From: Lachnospiraceae bacterium
GTDB taxonomy: Bacteria > Bacillota > Clostridia > Lachnospirales > Lachnospiraceae
DNA: 40,928 nucleotides
Direction: 5' to 3'
NCBI GenBank assembly: GCA_014804795.1
Contig: JAAUZC010000004.1
Location: forward strand, 1 to 40,928
Under the pieces are notes generated by a model. It was not told the DNA's origin, ran no database searches, and saw only the letters and a program-made list of their open reading frames with translations. Below are positions 1 through 7,298 of the stretch, piece after piece; positions within the stretch are counted from its first letter, which is position 1; the number at the start of each line of letters is the position of its first letter. The translations under genes and the position numbers were made by a program.

Positions 1-9
1 TCTGCTTTG

Positions 10-210
10 TCACTGCTTAGAGAGCACTCCTGTAATCCAGCACCAATTGAACCTTGGCGGACGTTTTCTGTTACAGTGTACCCTGTGGGAGAGTTCAAAA
101 CCTCTCCAGTCAAAAGCCCTGCAAAAGTGAGTCTGTGATCCAACATCAATACCTACAATTAAAGTATCAGATGTTACTTGCTTTAGTCTGTCATTCTGTG
201 TTAAATTCAT
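10..210 (-). pseudogene. IS110-family transposase, 5' fragment
   Basis: The first ~45 residues match the start of an IS110-family DEDD transposase: the stretch IVGIDVGSQTHF followed by RAFDWRGFEL carries the first catalytic Asp of the RuvC-like fold. After about residue 45 the protein no longer resembles the family, and it stops at 66 residues, whereas the family is normally around 400. Another frame stays open toward the window edge, so either a frameshift or a junction with foreign DNA lies near position 75. A full element would need the serine-containing C-terminal domain, which is not here. This is a remnant; recombinase activity is not expected. Confidence 0.75.
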
Positions 211-306
211 TATTAGAAACCTCCGTTGATTAAAAGTGTTTTTGTTTCATCCGCCAAGATGAACACTCTAATCATACATCAGAGGTTTCTTTTTATTCAA
301 TTGGCA
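211..306 (-). mobile_element. Non-coding end of the IS110 remnant, with a dyad
   Basis: This A/T-rich stretch lies immediately upstream of the transposase start. An inverted repeat (agaaacctccg at 215-225, cagaggtttct at 280-290, 10 of 11 matching) encloses a second small dyad (agtgtt at 235-240, aacact at 262-267). In IS110-group elements the non-coding end upstream of the recombinase gene encodes the bridge RNA, so a structured segment here fits a remnant of that end. It is shorter than a complete end should be, because decayed coding sequence begins by about 307. Confidence 0.4.
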
Positions 307-636
307 TTATTTCTGAATTACAGGAATGCTCCCTGATGAATTGTCCATATAAAAGCAATAACCCTTATCCATTTTACTGACTATCATATTTTCCTCATAA
401 ACTTTTACAAAGCTGTTATTTTATGCCCTTTTATCAAAAGAAGATGTATTGACATTATCTACCATATTCATAAAAGGATAGTCGTCATTATGCGGAAACA
501 ACAGCTTCATATATAAAACTCCCAACAAACTTTTTACTTTGTCAGCATCTATATCTACAACGGGAAACTCATGTATTTCCAGATTCTTTAAATTCTCCAG
601 AACTTTCTCTATGCTCTGCCTGCAATAAATGGTCCC
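307..636 (-). pseudogene. Decayed reading frame with an internal stop, unknown family
   Basis: Directly after the DUF4253 stop codon, and in the same frame, the minus strand stays open for 71 codons (includes EIHEFPVVDIDADKVKSLL and GVLYMKLLFPHNDDYPF). It meets a TAA at 421-423 and then continues in the same frame for a further 37 codons (includes KVYEENMIVSKMDKGYCFY) to a TAA at 307-309. Composition is protein-like throughout, but there is no convincing start or ribosome site. I read it as the C-terminal ~110 residues of a gene that lost its 5' end and gained a nonsense mutation. Family not recognised. The IS110 end abuts its 3' end. Confidence 0.5.
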
Positions 637-1446
637 TTAATCCCACCAGAAATACCATATTTTAGATGACGCGATACATGCTGCCACTTCACTTAGCGTT
701 CCGGTTTTTGTACATTGATAAACTCTGTCAGGAGTAAATGCAAAATGCTCTTTGGCTGCCTGTATGGAATCCTGCTCTGCAACCGGTGCCGGAAGGCGCA
801 TTTCCATGACATCATGTGTAATCGTCACAGGCACTGCCCCATATTTTTCAAACCAGTATTTGCAGATAGCCATCATTTTCTCCGCTTCAGGGCATTCGTT
901 CCATCCGCCAAACGGCACATATGCCACCAGCTCCCACGGCTTGGTCGTCGGAACCTTTAGCAATATCGTTTCTACGATTCCCTTAGAGAAAAAATCCACA
1001 AAAGCCGAATAACTCTCAACCGGCGTTGATTCACTATCATATTTACCAACAAATTCTTCCATGCTGAATCCGGCCTCACTACTGTTTGTATACTCATCAA
1101 AACGTTGTTTCAGTACTTCTTCACCGGACTCCGGTTCCAGCTTTAAAATATCCTCCAGTGAATACCCGTCATCTTTTAATATATCCAAATACTCCTCCAA
1201 CACATCATCTGTCGGAACCAGCAACGGTGTAAACCCTTCCTGCTGTCCTTGTAATGCAGCCTGCTCATAGGCATTCATCACTTCCTCATAACTTGCTTTC
1301 GATGAAAAGATCTGGTATGGATAACCTAACTGCTTAATAATACTTTGGGTAACCTGATTCGCCTGCTCCAAAGTCAATATATTACTTTCCTGTACTCCGC
1401 TATCTGTCAGATTTTCTTTTTCATTCCTTTTCCATTTGTCAAACAT
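637..1446 (-). CDS. DUF4253 domain protein
   Basis: This 269-residue soluble protein is recognised by its C-terminal third: YVPFGGWNECP, an HDVMEMRLPAP segment, and the terminal WYFWWD, which are the hallmarks of DUF4253. The N-terminal ~100 residues are acidic and poorly conserved. The biochemical role of the family is unknown; members often sit among immunity-type or accessory genes in Firmicutes, and the setting here (IS remnant, broken gene) agrees. An AAGGAGA site lies 11-12 bases before the ATG, supporting the start. The protein appears complete because the WWD ending is the normal terminus of the family. Confidence 0.75.
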   Translation of the reverse strand: MFDKWKRNEKENLTDSGVQESNILTLEQANQVTQSIIKQLGYPYQIFSSKASYEEVMNAYEQAALQGQQEGFTPLLVPTDDVLEEYLDILKDDGYSLEDILKLEPESGEEVLKQRFDEYTNSSEAGFSMEEFVGKYDSESTPVESYSAFVDFFSKGIVETILLKVPTTKPWELVAYVPFGGWNECPEAEKMMAICKYWFEKYGAVPVTITHDVMEMRLPAPVAEQDSIQAAKEHFAFTPDRVYQCTKTGTLSEVAACIASSKIWYFWWD

Positions 1447-1511
1447 ATCTTCTATTGTTCTCCTTTTTCATCTTTGCAATATTTTCCATCGTATTCCCCT
1501 CGAAAAACTCA

Positions 1512-1916
1512 TCAAGCATTACTATTACTTACTATTTCCTTGCTCCCATAATATTGTGTCAGTATCAATATCAGCGCACTACCCGCAAGCACCCCGTCCA
1601 TAATTCCCGCCGGTAGTAAAAACATCATTAAAGCCATTGTTATAATGCAATTGATCACAGAAAGCATAAGCCCCCACATTTTATTCCTTAATAATCCGAT
1701 TGCACCGACAACTCTTATCACACCATAGATAGCTCCCATGATGATCATCATATTTAGATTATCTTGAAAATATGGGAGTTTAAATGAAAAATATTGTCCT
1801 ATATCAAACTTATCAGTTCCAAAAATCATGGCAGGTATAAAACAAAACACACCACCAATTTCCATAAATCCGCCGTGAATAATCATTATCAATGAAGCTA
1901 TTTTATATCTTCGCAT
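1512..1916 (-). CDS. Small four-helix membrane protein
   Basis: The 134 residues contain four hydrophobic segments (about residues 5-29, 54-75, 80-101 and 103-122) joined by short loops, with a positively charged N-terminus (MRRYK). This is a polytopic inner-membrane protein of unknown function. The glycine-rich helix arrangement resembles small DUF2127/DoxX-like membrane families, but I see no diagnostic motif. The Shine-Dalgarno is weak (AAGGA about 11 bases upstream). It lies between the DUF4253 gene and the next minus-strand gene with gaps of 65-70 bp, so co-transcription is possible. Confidence 0.6.
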   Translation of the reverse strand: MRRYKIASLIMIIHGGFMEIGGVFCFIPAMIFGTDKFDIGQYFSFKLPYFQDNLNMMIIMGAIYGVIRVVGAIGLLRNKMWGLMLSVINCIITMALMMFLLPAGIMDGVLAGSALILILTQYYGSKEIVSNSNA

Positions 1917-1984
1917 AATATATCAATCCTTTTTCTGTTAGAAATTCAGTTCCATAACGCCCCCATAAACTTGAAGTTATTGGC

Positions 1985-2500
1985 TTAATCCCATAGCGAA
2001 GAAAAGTGAGTCAGGTAAAATTGTCTCATTTCCTCACCTTCGTCATCAATGTGTCCTTTAATATAGTTCGCATGCTGCTTCTGTTCGATCGGATCAATTT
2101 CTGAATATCTGTGAATGACAATATTGCCTGTTTGTTCTTCTTTCAATATCTCAGTATAGATGTTGTCAACAACCTCATACTGATGAACGGGTATATCTAT
2201 CTCACTCTCCCAAGTATGTCCCTTTGTGTTTATCAAGCCATCAGCCATCGCAATAACATAAATGTATCCGCGCTTACCGCCATAAAGTATTCTCAACTGG
2301 TCTGGGAATCTCTCAAAATAATGTTGCTTACCGTCTTTACCGAGCCCCATAGTGACAAAGTTTTCATTTCTGCTTCGACAGCAAACCAGAGCATAACATC
2401 TGTCTTCCGTAAAGTAAACAACGGTTTTTCCTGACGTATGAGATTTTGTGTTTGCCTTAATGATATTCAATCCACCTATTGTTGTTCCGTGATACAGCAT
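1985..2500 (-). CDS. Hypothetical protein with ADP-ribosyltransferase-like N-terminus
   Basis: This 171-residue soluble protein begins LYHGTTIGGLNIIKA and continues with a segment TVVYFTEDRCYALVCC. The order HGT, then a strand ending in YF(T), then A-rich helix is how the catalytic H-Y signature of PARP/ART-type ADP-ribosyltransferases and their relatives looks. A later acidic stretch (YTEILKEEQTG) could supply the third catalytic acid. The full ART signature cannot be proven by eye, so function is inference. It has no signal peptide and no obvious partner. The gene is separated from rlmH by 80 bp. Confidence 0.5.
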   Translation of the reverse strand: MLYHGTTIGGLNIIKANTKSHTSGKTVVYFTEDRCYALVCCRSRNENFVTMGLGKDGKQHYFERFPDQLRILYGGKRGYIYVIAMADGLINTKGHTWESEIDIPVHQYEVVDNIYTEILKEEQTGNIVIHRYSEIDPIEQKQHANYIKGHIDDEGEEMRQFYLTHFSSLWD

Positions 2501-2580
2501 ACTTTCTTCTCCACAATTCTCACTTTGTCGTTCTATGTGAAAGCGGATTACTTGTGTACTTTTTGGTTACATTTTCACCC

Positions 2581-3060
2581 TTACTTATGATATGGTTCCC
2601 CGTTTATAATCCGAAACGCCCGATAAATCTGCTCTGCCAAAATCACCCGCATAAGCTGATGCGGAAAAGTCATATCCGAAAAACTAAGCTTTAAATCCGC
2701 CCTCTCGGACACTGAAGAATGCAGGCCTAAAGATCCCCCTATAACAAAAACAAGCTGGCTTTTTCCCGATAATCCGAGATTTTCCAGCTTTCTTGCAAAT
2801 TTCTCCGAGTCATATTTTTTCCCTGTTATTTCCAGCGTGATCACAAAGCTGTTATCCCGCAGCCTTTTTAATATGCGTCCGGCCTCTTTTTCACGAATAG
2901 CATCTTCCTGTGCCGGAGAAACTTTCTCCGGCGCAGGTTCATCCGCAACTTCAATAATCTCCATACGGCAATAACGGCCGAGGCGCTTCCTGTATTCAGC
3001 TATTGCTTCTCTGTAAAAGGATTCCTTGATTTTCCCTACTGCCAGTATTGTAATATTCAT
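2581..3060 (-). CDS. rlmH: 23S rRNA (pseudouridine1915-N3)-methyltransferase RlmH
   Basis: The 159 residues have the family's usual length and fold markers: N-terminal NITILAVGKIKESFYREAIAEY, central FVIGGSLGLHSS (SAM-binding knot region) and C-terminal FPHQLMRVILAEQIYRAFRI, ending NGEPYHK. RlmH is an SPOUT-class enzyme that methylates pseudouridine 1915 in helix 69 of 23S rRNA on assembled 70S ribosomes. It acts as a homodimer in the cytosol. The ribosome site is modest (AGGCGG 10 bases upstream). This is the first clearly core gene after the accessory left edge. Confidence 0.95.
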   Translation of the reverse strand: MNITILAVGKIKESFYREAIAEYRKRLGRYCRMEIIEVADEPAPEKVSPAQEDAIREKEAGRILKRLRDNSFVITLEITGKKYDSEKFARKLENLGLSGKSQLVFVIGGSLGLHSSVSERADLKLSFSDMTFPHQLMRVILAEQIYRAFRIINGEPYHK

Positions 3061-3122
3061 ATCTGTTTTGCCGCCTGAAGTTGTGAAATGTTTTTATAAT
3101 GCGTGATCTGCATGATTTTCTG

Positions 3123-3887
3123 TCACTTACTGTCTCCGAAAATATCCTGATAATGCTTGTCTAAAAATCTGTCAACATAGCCCTCATTCAGATTCAGGAA
3201 ACGTTCTTTCAATAATTCTTTCATTTTGTCAAACCGCTTAAAGTATTTCTGTTCTTCACTGAAATCGGCTTCTTCCTCTGTGAAAAGCCCGTCATCTATC
3301 TTTTCCGCAGTTACACATTCCATAAACCATTTTTCAAGTTCTTTCGTCAATTCTTTCTCAGATTCTGCTTTTTTTGCATATTTTCCCGCATTTTTCATAG
3401 AAACTACGCCCATGACAATAAAAAACAGAAACATTGCGCCAAGGACGCCCAACGTCATAAATCTGGAGGATTCACTTAACGGCAGCCTGATCACATCACA
3501 GAAACAAAGTATGATCACGATAATACCGACGATTCCGACTCCAATAAGCGTATAAGCAGATGATTTGTTATCCGCCGCTTTCTCCTCATAATTCTGATAA
3601 ACACCCCTGGAAGCTTCTTCCATGGCCTTTTTTGCTTTCGCCGCCATCTCTTTTTCAAGTTCTTCCGGATCTGTTATGTCTTCGGCCCCTTCTGCATTTT
3701 TCTCATCAGCTTCCGGCTCCGTAAGCATTTCCGCGAAAGCTGCCATCTGTTCTTTAAGTGCCGCCTCTTTCGCTTCTCTTTCGGTTTTCTCCCATTCCTC
3801 CAGTGAGTCTACAAGCTCTACACCGCAGTCTGCACAAACTTTAATCCCCTCATAATACTCGTTTTTGCATTTTGGACACCAAGGCAT
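3123..3887 (-). CDS. Zinc-ribbon membrane protein
   Basis: The 254-residue protein opens with a zinc ribbon (CPKC at residues 4-7, CADC at about 18-21). A long Glu/Ala/Lys-rich, probably coiled-coil linker follows (about 28-105), then two transmembrane helices (about 113-132 and 143-163) and a charged cytoplasmic tail. Such ribbon-plus-TM proteins are common in Lachnospiraceae, often of unknown role. The ribbon may mediate protein contacts. A GGGGGTG sequence 7 bases before the ATG supports the start. It sits 62 bp from rlmH and 55 bp from the SIMPL gene in the same direction. Confidence 0.65.
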   Translation of the reverse strand: MPWCPKCKNEYYEGIKVCADCGVELVDSLEEWEKTEREAKEAALKEQMAAFAEMLTEPEADEKNAEGAEDITDPEELEKEMAAKAKKAMEEASRGVYQNYEEKAADNKSSAYTLIGVGIVGIIVIILCFCDVIRLPLSESSRFMTLGVLGAMFLFFIVMGVVSMKNAGKYAKKAESEKELTKELEKWFMECVTAEKIDDGLFTEEEADFSEEQKYFKRFDKMKELLKERFLNLNEGYVDRFLDKHYQDIFGDSK

Positions 3888-3942
3888 CCGTCTTCACCCC
3901 CAAACCTTCTCTTTTGTTTTTCTGAAAGCATCAGCCACGACG

Positions 3943-4692
3943 CTATTCTACAGTATAATTTAACCGCACTGTAATAGACGCTGTCTTATCCTTTGAACTG
4001 GTATTAAAAGTACCCCCGTAACTATACCCTTCCGTACTGGAATAAGCGCCCGTAATCTGAAATACACCCAGAGAAGCAGAAAGCAGATCCCCGGTCCGGC
4101 ACCCTGCATTCTCCGCCATAATGTCAATTCTTTCTTTTGCGTTCTGTGTTGCTTCTTCAATGAGCTGCAGCTTCAATTCATCCAGGTTTGTGTAATAATA
4201 CTCAGGAGAAGATGAGATGATCTCCACGCCCGAATCAATCAGCTGCGTACACTCGTTGGAAATAGTAGTGATCTTATTTACATCATATGAACTGACCGCA
4301 AAAGACTGTGTCAGTTCATATCCATCGCTTTCAGAACCGATATAGTCCCCTTCCTCATTATAATTTTCTTTGGTCAATTCCCTGATATACACAGAATAAA
4401 AGGTCTGCTCATCCGCGGTGACGTCATTTTGCTCAAAATATTTCTTAACGATATTCGCATTTTTCTCAAGCTCCCGATAGGCTGCTTTTGATGTATCACC
4501 ACGGACAGAAAAACTCCCGCGCCAAACTGCCAGATCCGACTCAAAATCCACACTGGCAGAACCGGTAGCAGAAAGCCCCTCTCCGGATTTTCCAAGCTTC
4601 GCTTCCTTGATGCCGTTTACACCGATCAGCACACAGATGATCGCACAGATTCCTGCAATACAGGCAATGATGATTGATTTATATTCTTTCAT
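3943..4692 (-). CDS. SIMPL domain (DUF541) protein
   Basis: The 249-residue protein has one N-terminal membrane anchor (about residues 5-25) followed by an extracytoplasmic domain with the SIMPL pattern: an early GSASV strand, repeated FSVRG/FAVSSYDV elements, a central AKERIDIMAENAGC helix and C-terminal ASITVRLNYTVE. SIMPL/DUF541 proteins (BP26/OMP28-like) can form ring assemblies at membranes; their function in Clostridia is not established. I chose the ATG at 4692; a TTG 15 bases further out (4707) is possible, as AGGAAA lies near it. The upstream leader contains an elaborate repeat/hairpin. Confidence 0.8.
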   Translation of the reverse strand: MKEYKSIIIACIAGICAIICVLIGVNGIKEAKLGKSGEGLSATGSASVDFESDLAVWRGSFSVRGDTSKAAYRELEKNANIVKKYFEQNDVTADEQTFYSVYIRELTKENYNEEGDYIGSESDGYELTQSFAVSSYDVNKITTISNECTQLIDSGVEIISSSPEYYYTNLDELKLQLIEEATQNAKERIDIMAENAGCRTGDLLSASLGVFQITGAYSSTEGYSYGGTFNTSSKDKTASITVRLNYTVE

Positions 4693-4697
4693 ATTAT

Positions 4698-4822
4698 AGT
4701 TCCGCAAAATTTCCTACAGCACATCTTTTATGCAAATCGAATTTCATCTGCTCTGCATCTGAAATCCGATTTATGCGCTTCCGGAAATTTTGCTGTTCTC
4801 CTTTCCAGTTCCGCAAAATTTC
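4698..4822. repeat. Compound hairpin flanked by 16-bp direct repeats
   Basis: A 16-bp sequence agttccgcaaaatttc occurs at 4698-4713 and again at 4807-4822. Between them the same core returns inverted (ggaaattttgc, 4783-4793), pairing perfectly over 11 bp with 4704-4714. Inside this outer stem a second arm pairs 4732-4746 with 4760-4776 (15 pairs, one mismatch, a 2-nt bulge, 13-nt loop). The whole lies between nfnB and the SIMPL gene and would fold in the minus-strand transcript. It could be a degenerate miniature element, a processing site or a transcript-end structure. Confidence 0.7.
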
Positions 4823-4837
4823 AATATATTTCGACAC

Positions 4838-6223
4838 TTATTTTCCTGATAAATATTCATGGATGCCCTGCGCCGCGCTCTTGCCGGCTCCCATCGCCAG
4901 AATAACCGTAGCCGCTCCTGTCACGGCATCACCGCCCGCATATACACCTTCTTTTGATGTGGCGCCATTTTCTTCGTTCGCCACAATACATTTCCAACGG
5001 TTCGTTTCAAGTCCTTCCGTGGTGGAAGAGATCAGCGGATTCGGGGAAGTGCCGAGCGCCATAATTACCGTATCCACTTCGATCACATATTCAGAATCGG
5101 GAATTACCACAGGCCTTCTTCTGCCGGATTCATCCGGTTCTCCAAGTTCCATGCGCACACACTTGATACCGTTTACCCAGCCGTTAACATCCGTCAGAAT
5201 TTCGACCGGATTGGTCAACAAGTGGAATATAATGCCTTCCTCCTTGGCATGGTGCACTTCTTCCACTCTGGCAGGCAGTTCCTCCTCAGAACGTCTGTAT
5301 ACAATATACACCTCTGATTCCAGACGAAGCGCTGTTCTTGCCGCATCCATCGCCACATTGCCGCCGCCGACAACAGCCACTTTTTTGCCTTTCATGATCG
5401 GTGTATTGGAGTCCTCTTTAAACGCTTTCATCAGATTACTTCTGGTCAGATATTCATTGGCCGAGAATACACCGTTCGCATTTTCGCCGGGAATACCCAT
5501 AAATTTCGGAAGCCCTGCACCGGAGCCGATAAAGACTGCGTCAAAGCCTTCCTCTTTCATCAGTTCATCTATCGTTACAGCTTTTCCAATCACCACATCT
5601 GTTTCTATTTTTACACCCAGAGCTTTTACATTTTCTATCTCTTTCTGTACTACATCTTCTTTTGGGAGCCTGAACTCAGGAATTCCATAGACAAGCACGC
5701 CGCCTGCCTCATGCAGAGCTTCAAAGATTGTCACATCGTATCCCAGTCTGGCAAGATCGCCTGCACAGGTCAGTCCTGCAGGGCCTGAACCGATGACCGC
5801 CACCTTTCTCCCAAGCTTCTCCTTTGCACCTTCGGGAACAATACCGTTCTCTCTTGCCCAGTCTGCCGTAAACCGCTCCAGCTTTCCGATGGAAATCGGT
5901 TCACCTTTGATACCCCTGATACATTTTCCCTCACACTGGCTTTCCTGAGGACAGACGCGTCCGCAGACTGCCGGAAGCGCCGAAGATTTGCTGATCACCT
6001 GATAAGCCGCTTCAATATCACCGCCTTTTACCTTTTCGATAAAGCCCGGAATATCGATTGCCACCGGACAGCCTTTGATACACTGAGCATTTTTACAATT
6101 GATGCATCTGGAAGCCTCTTCCACTGCCTCTTCCATGTTATAGCCCAGACATACTTCTTCAAAGTTCGTTGCTCTTACTTTCGCATCCTGTTCTCTTACA
6201 GGAATCTTTTTTAATACGTCCAT
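4838..6223 (-). CDS. nfnB: NADPH-linked glutamate synthase small-subunit-like protein, NfnB type
   Basis: The 461-residue flavoprotein has N-terminal iron-sulfur cysteines (CINCKNAQCIKGCP at about 39-52, CGRVCPQESQCEGKC at about 88-102). An FAD Rossmann motif follows (GSGPAGLTCAGDLARLGYD) and then an NAD(P)H motif (VVGGGNVAMDAARTALR). It belongs to the GltD/NfnB family. Paired with the adjacent gene, the best assignment is the large subunit of NADH-dependent reduced ferredoxin:NADP oxidoreductase, a cytosolic electron-bifurcating transhydrogenase. A stand-alone GltA-like annotation is the alternative. It follows nfnA by 141 bp. An AAGG site 9-13 bases upstream supports the start. Confidence 0.88.
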   Translation of the reverse strand: MDVLKKIPVREQDAKVRATNFEEVCLGYNMEEAVEEASRCINCKNAQCIKGCPVAIDIPGFIEKVKGGDIEAAYQVISKSSALPAVCGRVCPQESQCEGKCIRGIKGEPISIGKLERFTADWARENGIVPEGAKEKLGRKVAVIGSGPAGLTCAGDLARLGYDVTIFEALHEAGGVLVYGIPEFRLPKEDVVQKEIENVKALGVKIETDVVIGKAVTIDELMKEEGFDAVFIGSGAGLPKFMGIPGENANGVFSANEYLTRSNLMKAFKEDSNTPIMKGKKVAVVGGGNVAMDAARTALRLESEVYIVYRRSEEELPARVEEVHHAKEEGIIFHLLTNPVEILTDVNGWVNGIKCVRMELGEPDESGRRRPVVIPDSEYVIEVDTVIMALGTSPNPLISSTTEGLETNRWKCIVANEENGATSKEGVYAGGDAVTGAATVILAMGAGKSAAQGIHEYLSGK

Positions 6224-6274
6224 CTATTATAACCTTACCTTTCTTCATTTTGATTATGCGGCAGTTCATATAAC

Positions 6275-6306
6275 GACTCGCAAACGCTGCGCTCTTTGCT
6301 CGTATC
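6275..6306 (-). repeat. Dispersed 32-bp repeat, copy 1
   Basis: Read on the minus strand, these 32 bp begin gatacgagcaaagagcgcag and end tttgcgagtc. A second copy with only two differences lies on the plus strand at 9809-9840. Both are intergenic. The copy here lies between nfnA and nfnB. Nothing in it looks like a terminator or a known binding site; it behaves like a small dispersed genomic repeat. Confidence 0.75.
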
Positions 6307-6327
6307 GCCGCTTGAGGTACCGCGGCT

Positions 6328-6415
6328 CAGTTTCCGCAGCCGCCGTGATAGGTATCTCCCTCTTTCAGCCGCAGTTTCCGCAGCCGCCATGATGGGTATC
6401 TCCCTCTTTCAGCCG
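6328..6415. repeat. 44-bp tandem duplication at the 3' end of nfnA
   Basis: Two head-to-tail 44-bp units (6328-6371 and 6372-6415) differ at two positions. They encode the extreme C-terminus of NfnA (LKEGDT, then HHGGCGN or YHGGCGN). Because 44 is not a multiple of three, the gene-proximal unit reads CG past its old end and stops at a TGA created at the unit junction (6365-6367). The outer unit keeps the presumed ancestral stop directly after GGCGN but is no longer translated. Confidence 0.9.
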
Positions 6416-7243
6416 CAGTATTGCTCTGCCTTCCTCGGTCTTATACTGCTGCTGACGCTTCATAGCATTGTCAAAGTCCACAAGATGTCCGTCAAATTCC
6501 GGTCCGTCCACACAGGCAAACTTCACTTCACCGCCCACAAGCACCCGGCAGGCGCCGCACATTCCCGTGCCGTCCACCATGATCGGATTTAACGAAACGA
6601 CTGTCGGCAGATTGAGTTCTTTTGTCAGCTTGCAGACAAATTTCATCATGACCATCGGTCCGATCGCAATGCAGACGTCATACTGTTTTCCTTCTTCCAC
6701 CAGATCCTCGATCACTTTTGTCACCATACCGGATCTGCCATAGGAACCGTCATCTGTTGTGATATAGAGATTGCCCGCAACTGCTTTCATCTCTTCTTCC
6801 ATGATCAGAATATCTTTCGTCTTTGCCCCGACGATCACATCAGCTGCAATCCCCTGTTCCTTCAGCCATTTTACCTGAGGATAGACGGGTGCTGTTCCGA
6901 CGCCGCCCGCCACAAATAAAATCTTCTTCTGTTTCAAAGAATCCATATCTTCTGTGCAAAGTTCAGAAGGACACCCGAGAGGTCCTACAAAATCCCGAAA
7001 ATAATCCCCCTTATTCAGTGCTGTCATTCTCTGCGTTTCCGCACCAACCACCTGAAATACGATTGTTACTGTGCCGGCTTTTGCGTCATAATCACAAATC
7101 GTCAACGGTATTCTCTCTCCGTCATCATCCATACGGACAATGACAAACTGCCCCGGCAGACAGCTTTTTGCAACTCTCTTTGCGCTCACAACCATTTTAT
7201 AGATTGTTTCATTTAACTGCGCTTTCTCCAAAATCTCAAACAT
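6365..7243 (-). CDS. nfnA: Ferredoxin-NADP reductase / DHOD electron-transfer type subunit, NfnA
   Basis: The 292-residue protein has an N-terminal FAD-binding barrel (RIPLTICDYD at about 47-56), an NAD(P)-binding domain (FVAGGVGTAPVYPQ) and a late [2Fe-2S] cysteine cluster (GTGMCGACRV, then FACVDGPEFDGH). This is the layout of NfnA/SudB and of dihydroorotate dehydrogenase electron-transfer subunits. With nfnB directly downstream, it should couple NADH and reduced ferredoxin oxidation to NADP reduction, or the reverse. A GAGG site 6 bases from the ATG supports the start. The C-terminal Gly/Cys/His-rich tail (HHGGCGNCG) was altered by a 44-bp tandem duplication. Confidence 0.9.
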   Translation of the reverse strand: MFEILEKAQLNETIYKMVVSAKRVAKSCLPGQFVIVRMDDDGERIPLTICDYDAKAGTVTIVFQVVGAETQRMTALNKGDYFRDFVGPLGCPSELCTEDMDSLKQKKILFVAGGVGTAPVYPQVKWLKEQGIAADVIVGAKTKDILIMEEEMKAVAGNLYITTDDGSYGRSGMVTKVIEDLVEEGKQYDVCIAIGPMVMMKFVCKLTKELNLPTVVSLNPIMVDGTGMCGACRVLVGGEVKFACVDGPEFDGHLVDFDNAMKRQQQYKTEEGRAILRLKEGDTHHGGCGNCG

Positions 7244-7298
7244 GACCGTCCTCTTTTCTTTCCTTTTTATTGTATAGTTTCATATTTTAATTACTGTT

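Noticed and set aside
4674-5690. 338-codon plus-strand frame
   Set aside because: It is antisense to the well-supported nfnB gene and is Ser/Pro/Thr-rich, as expected from the complement of a real gene.
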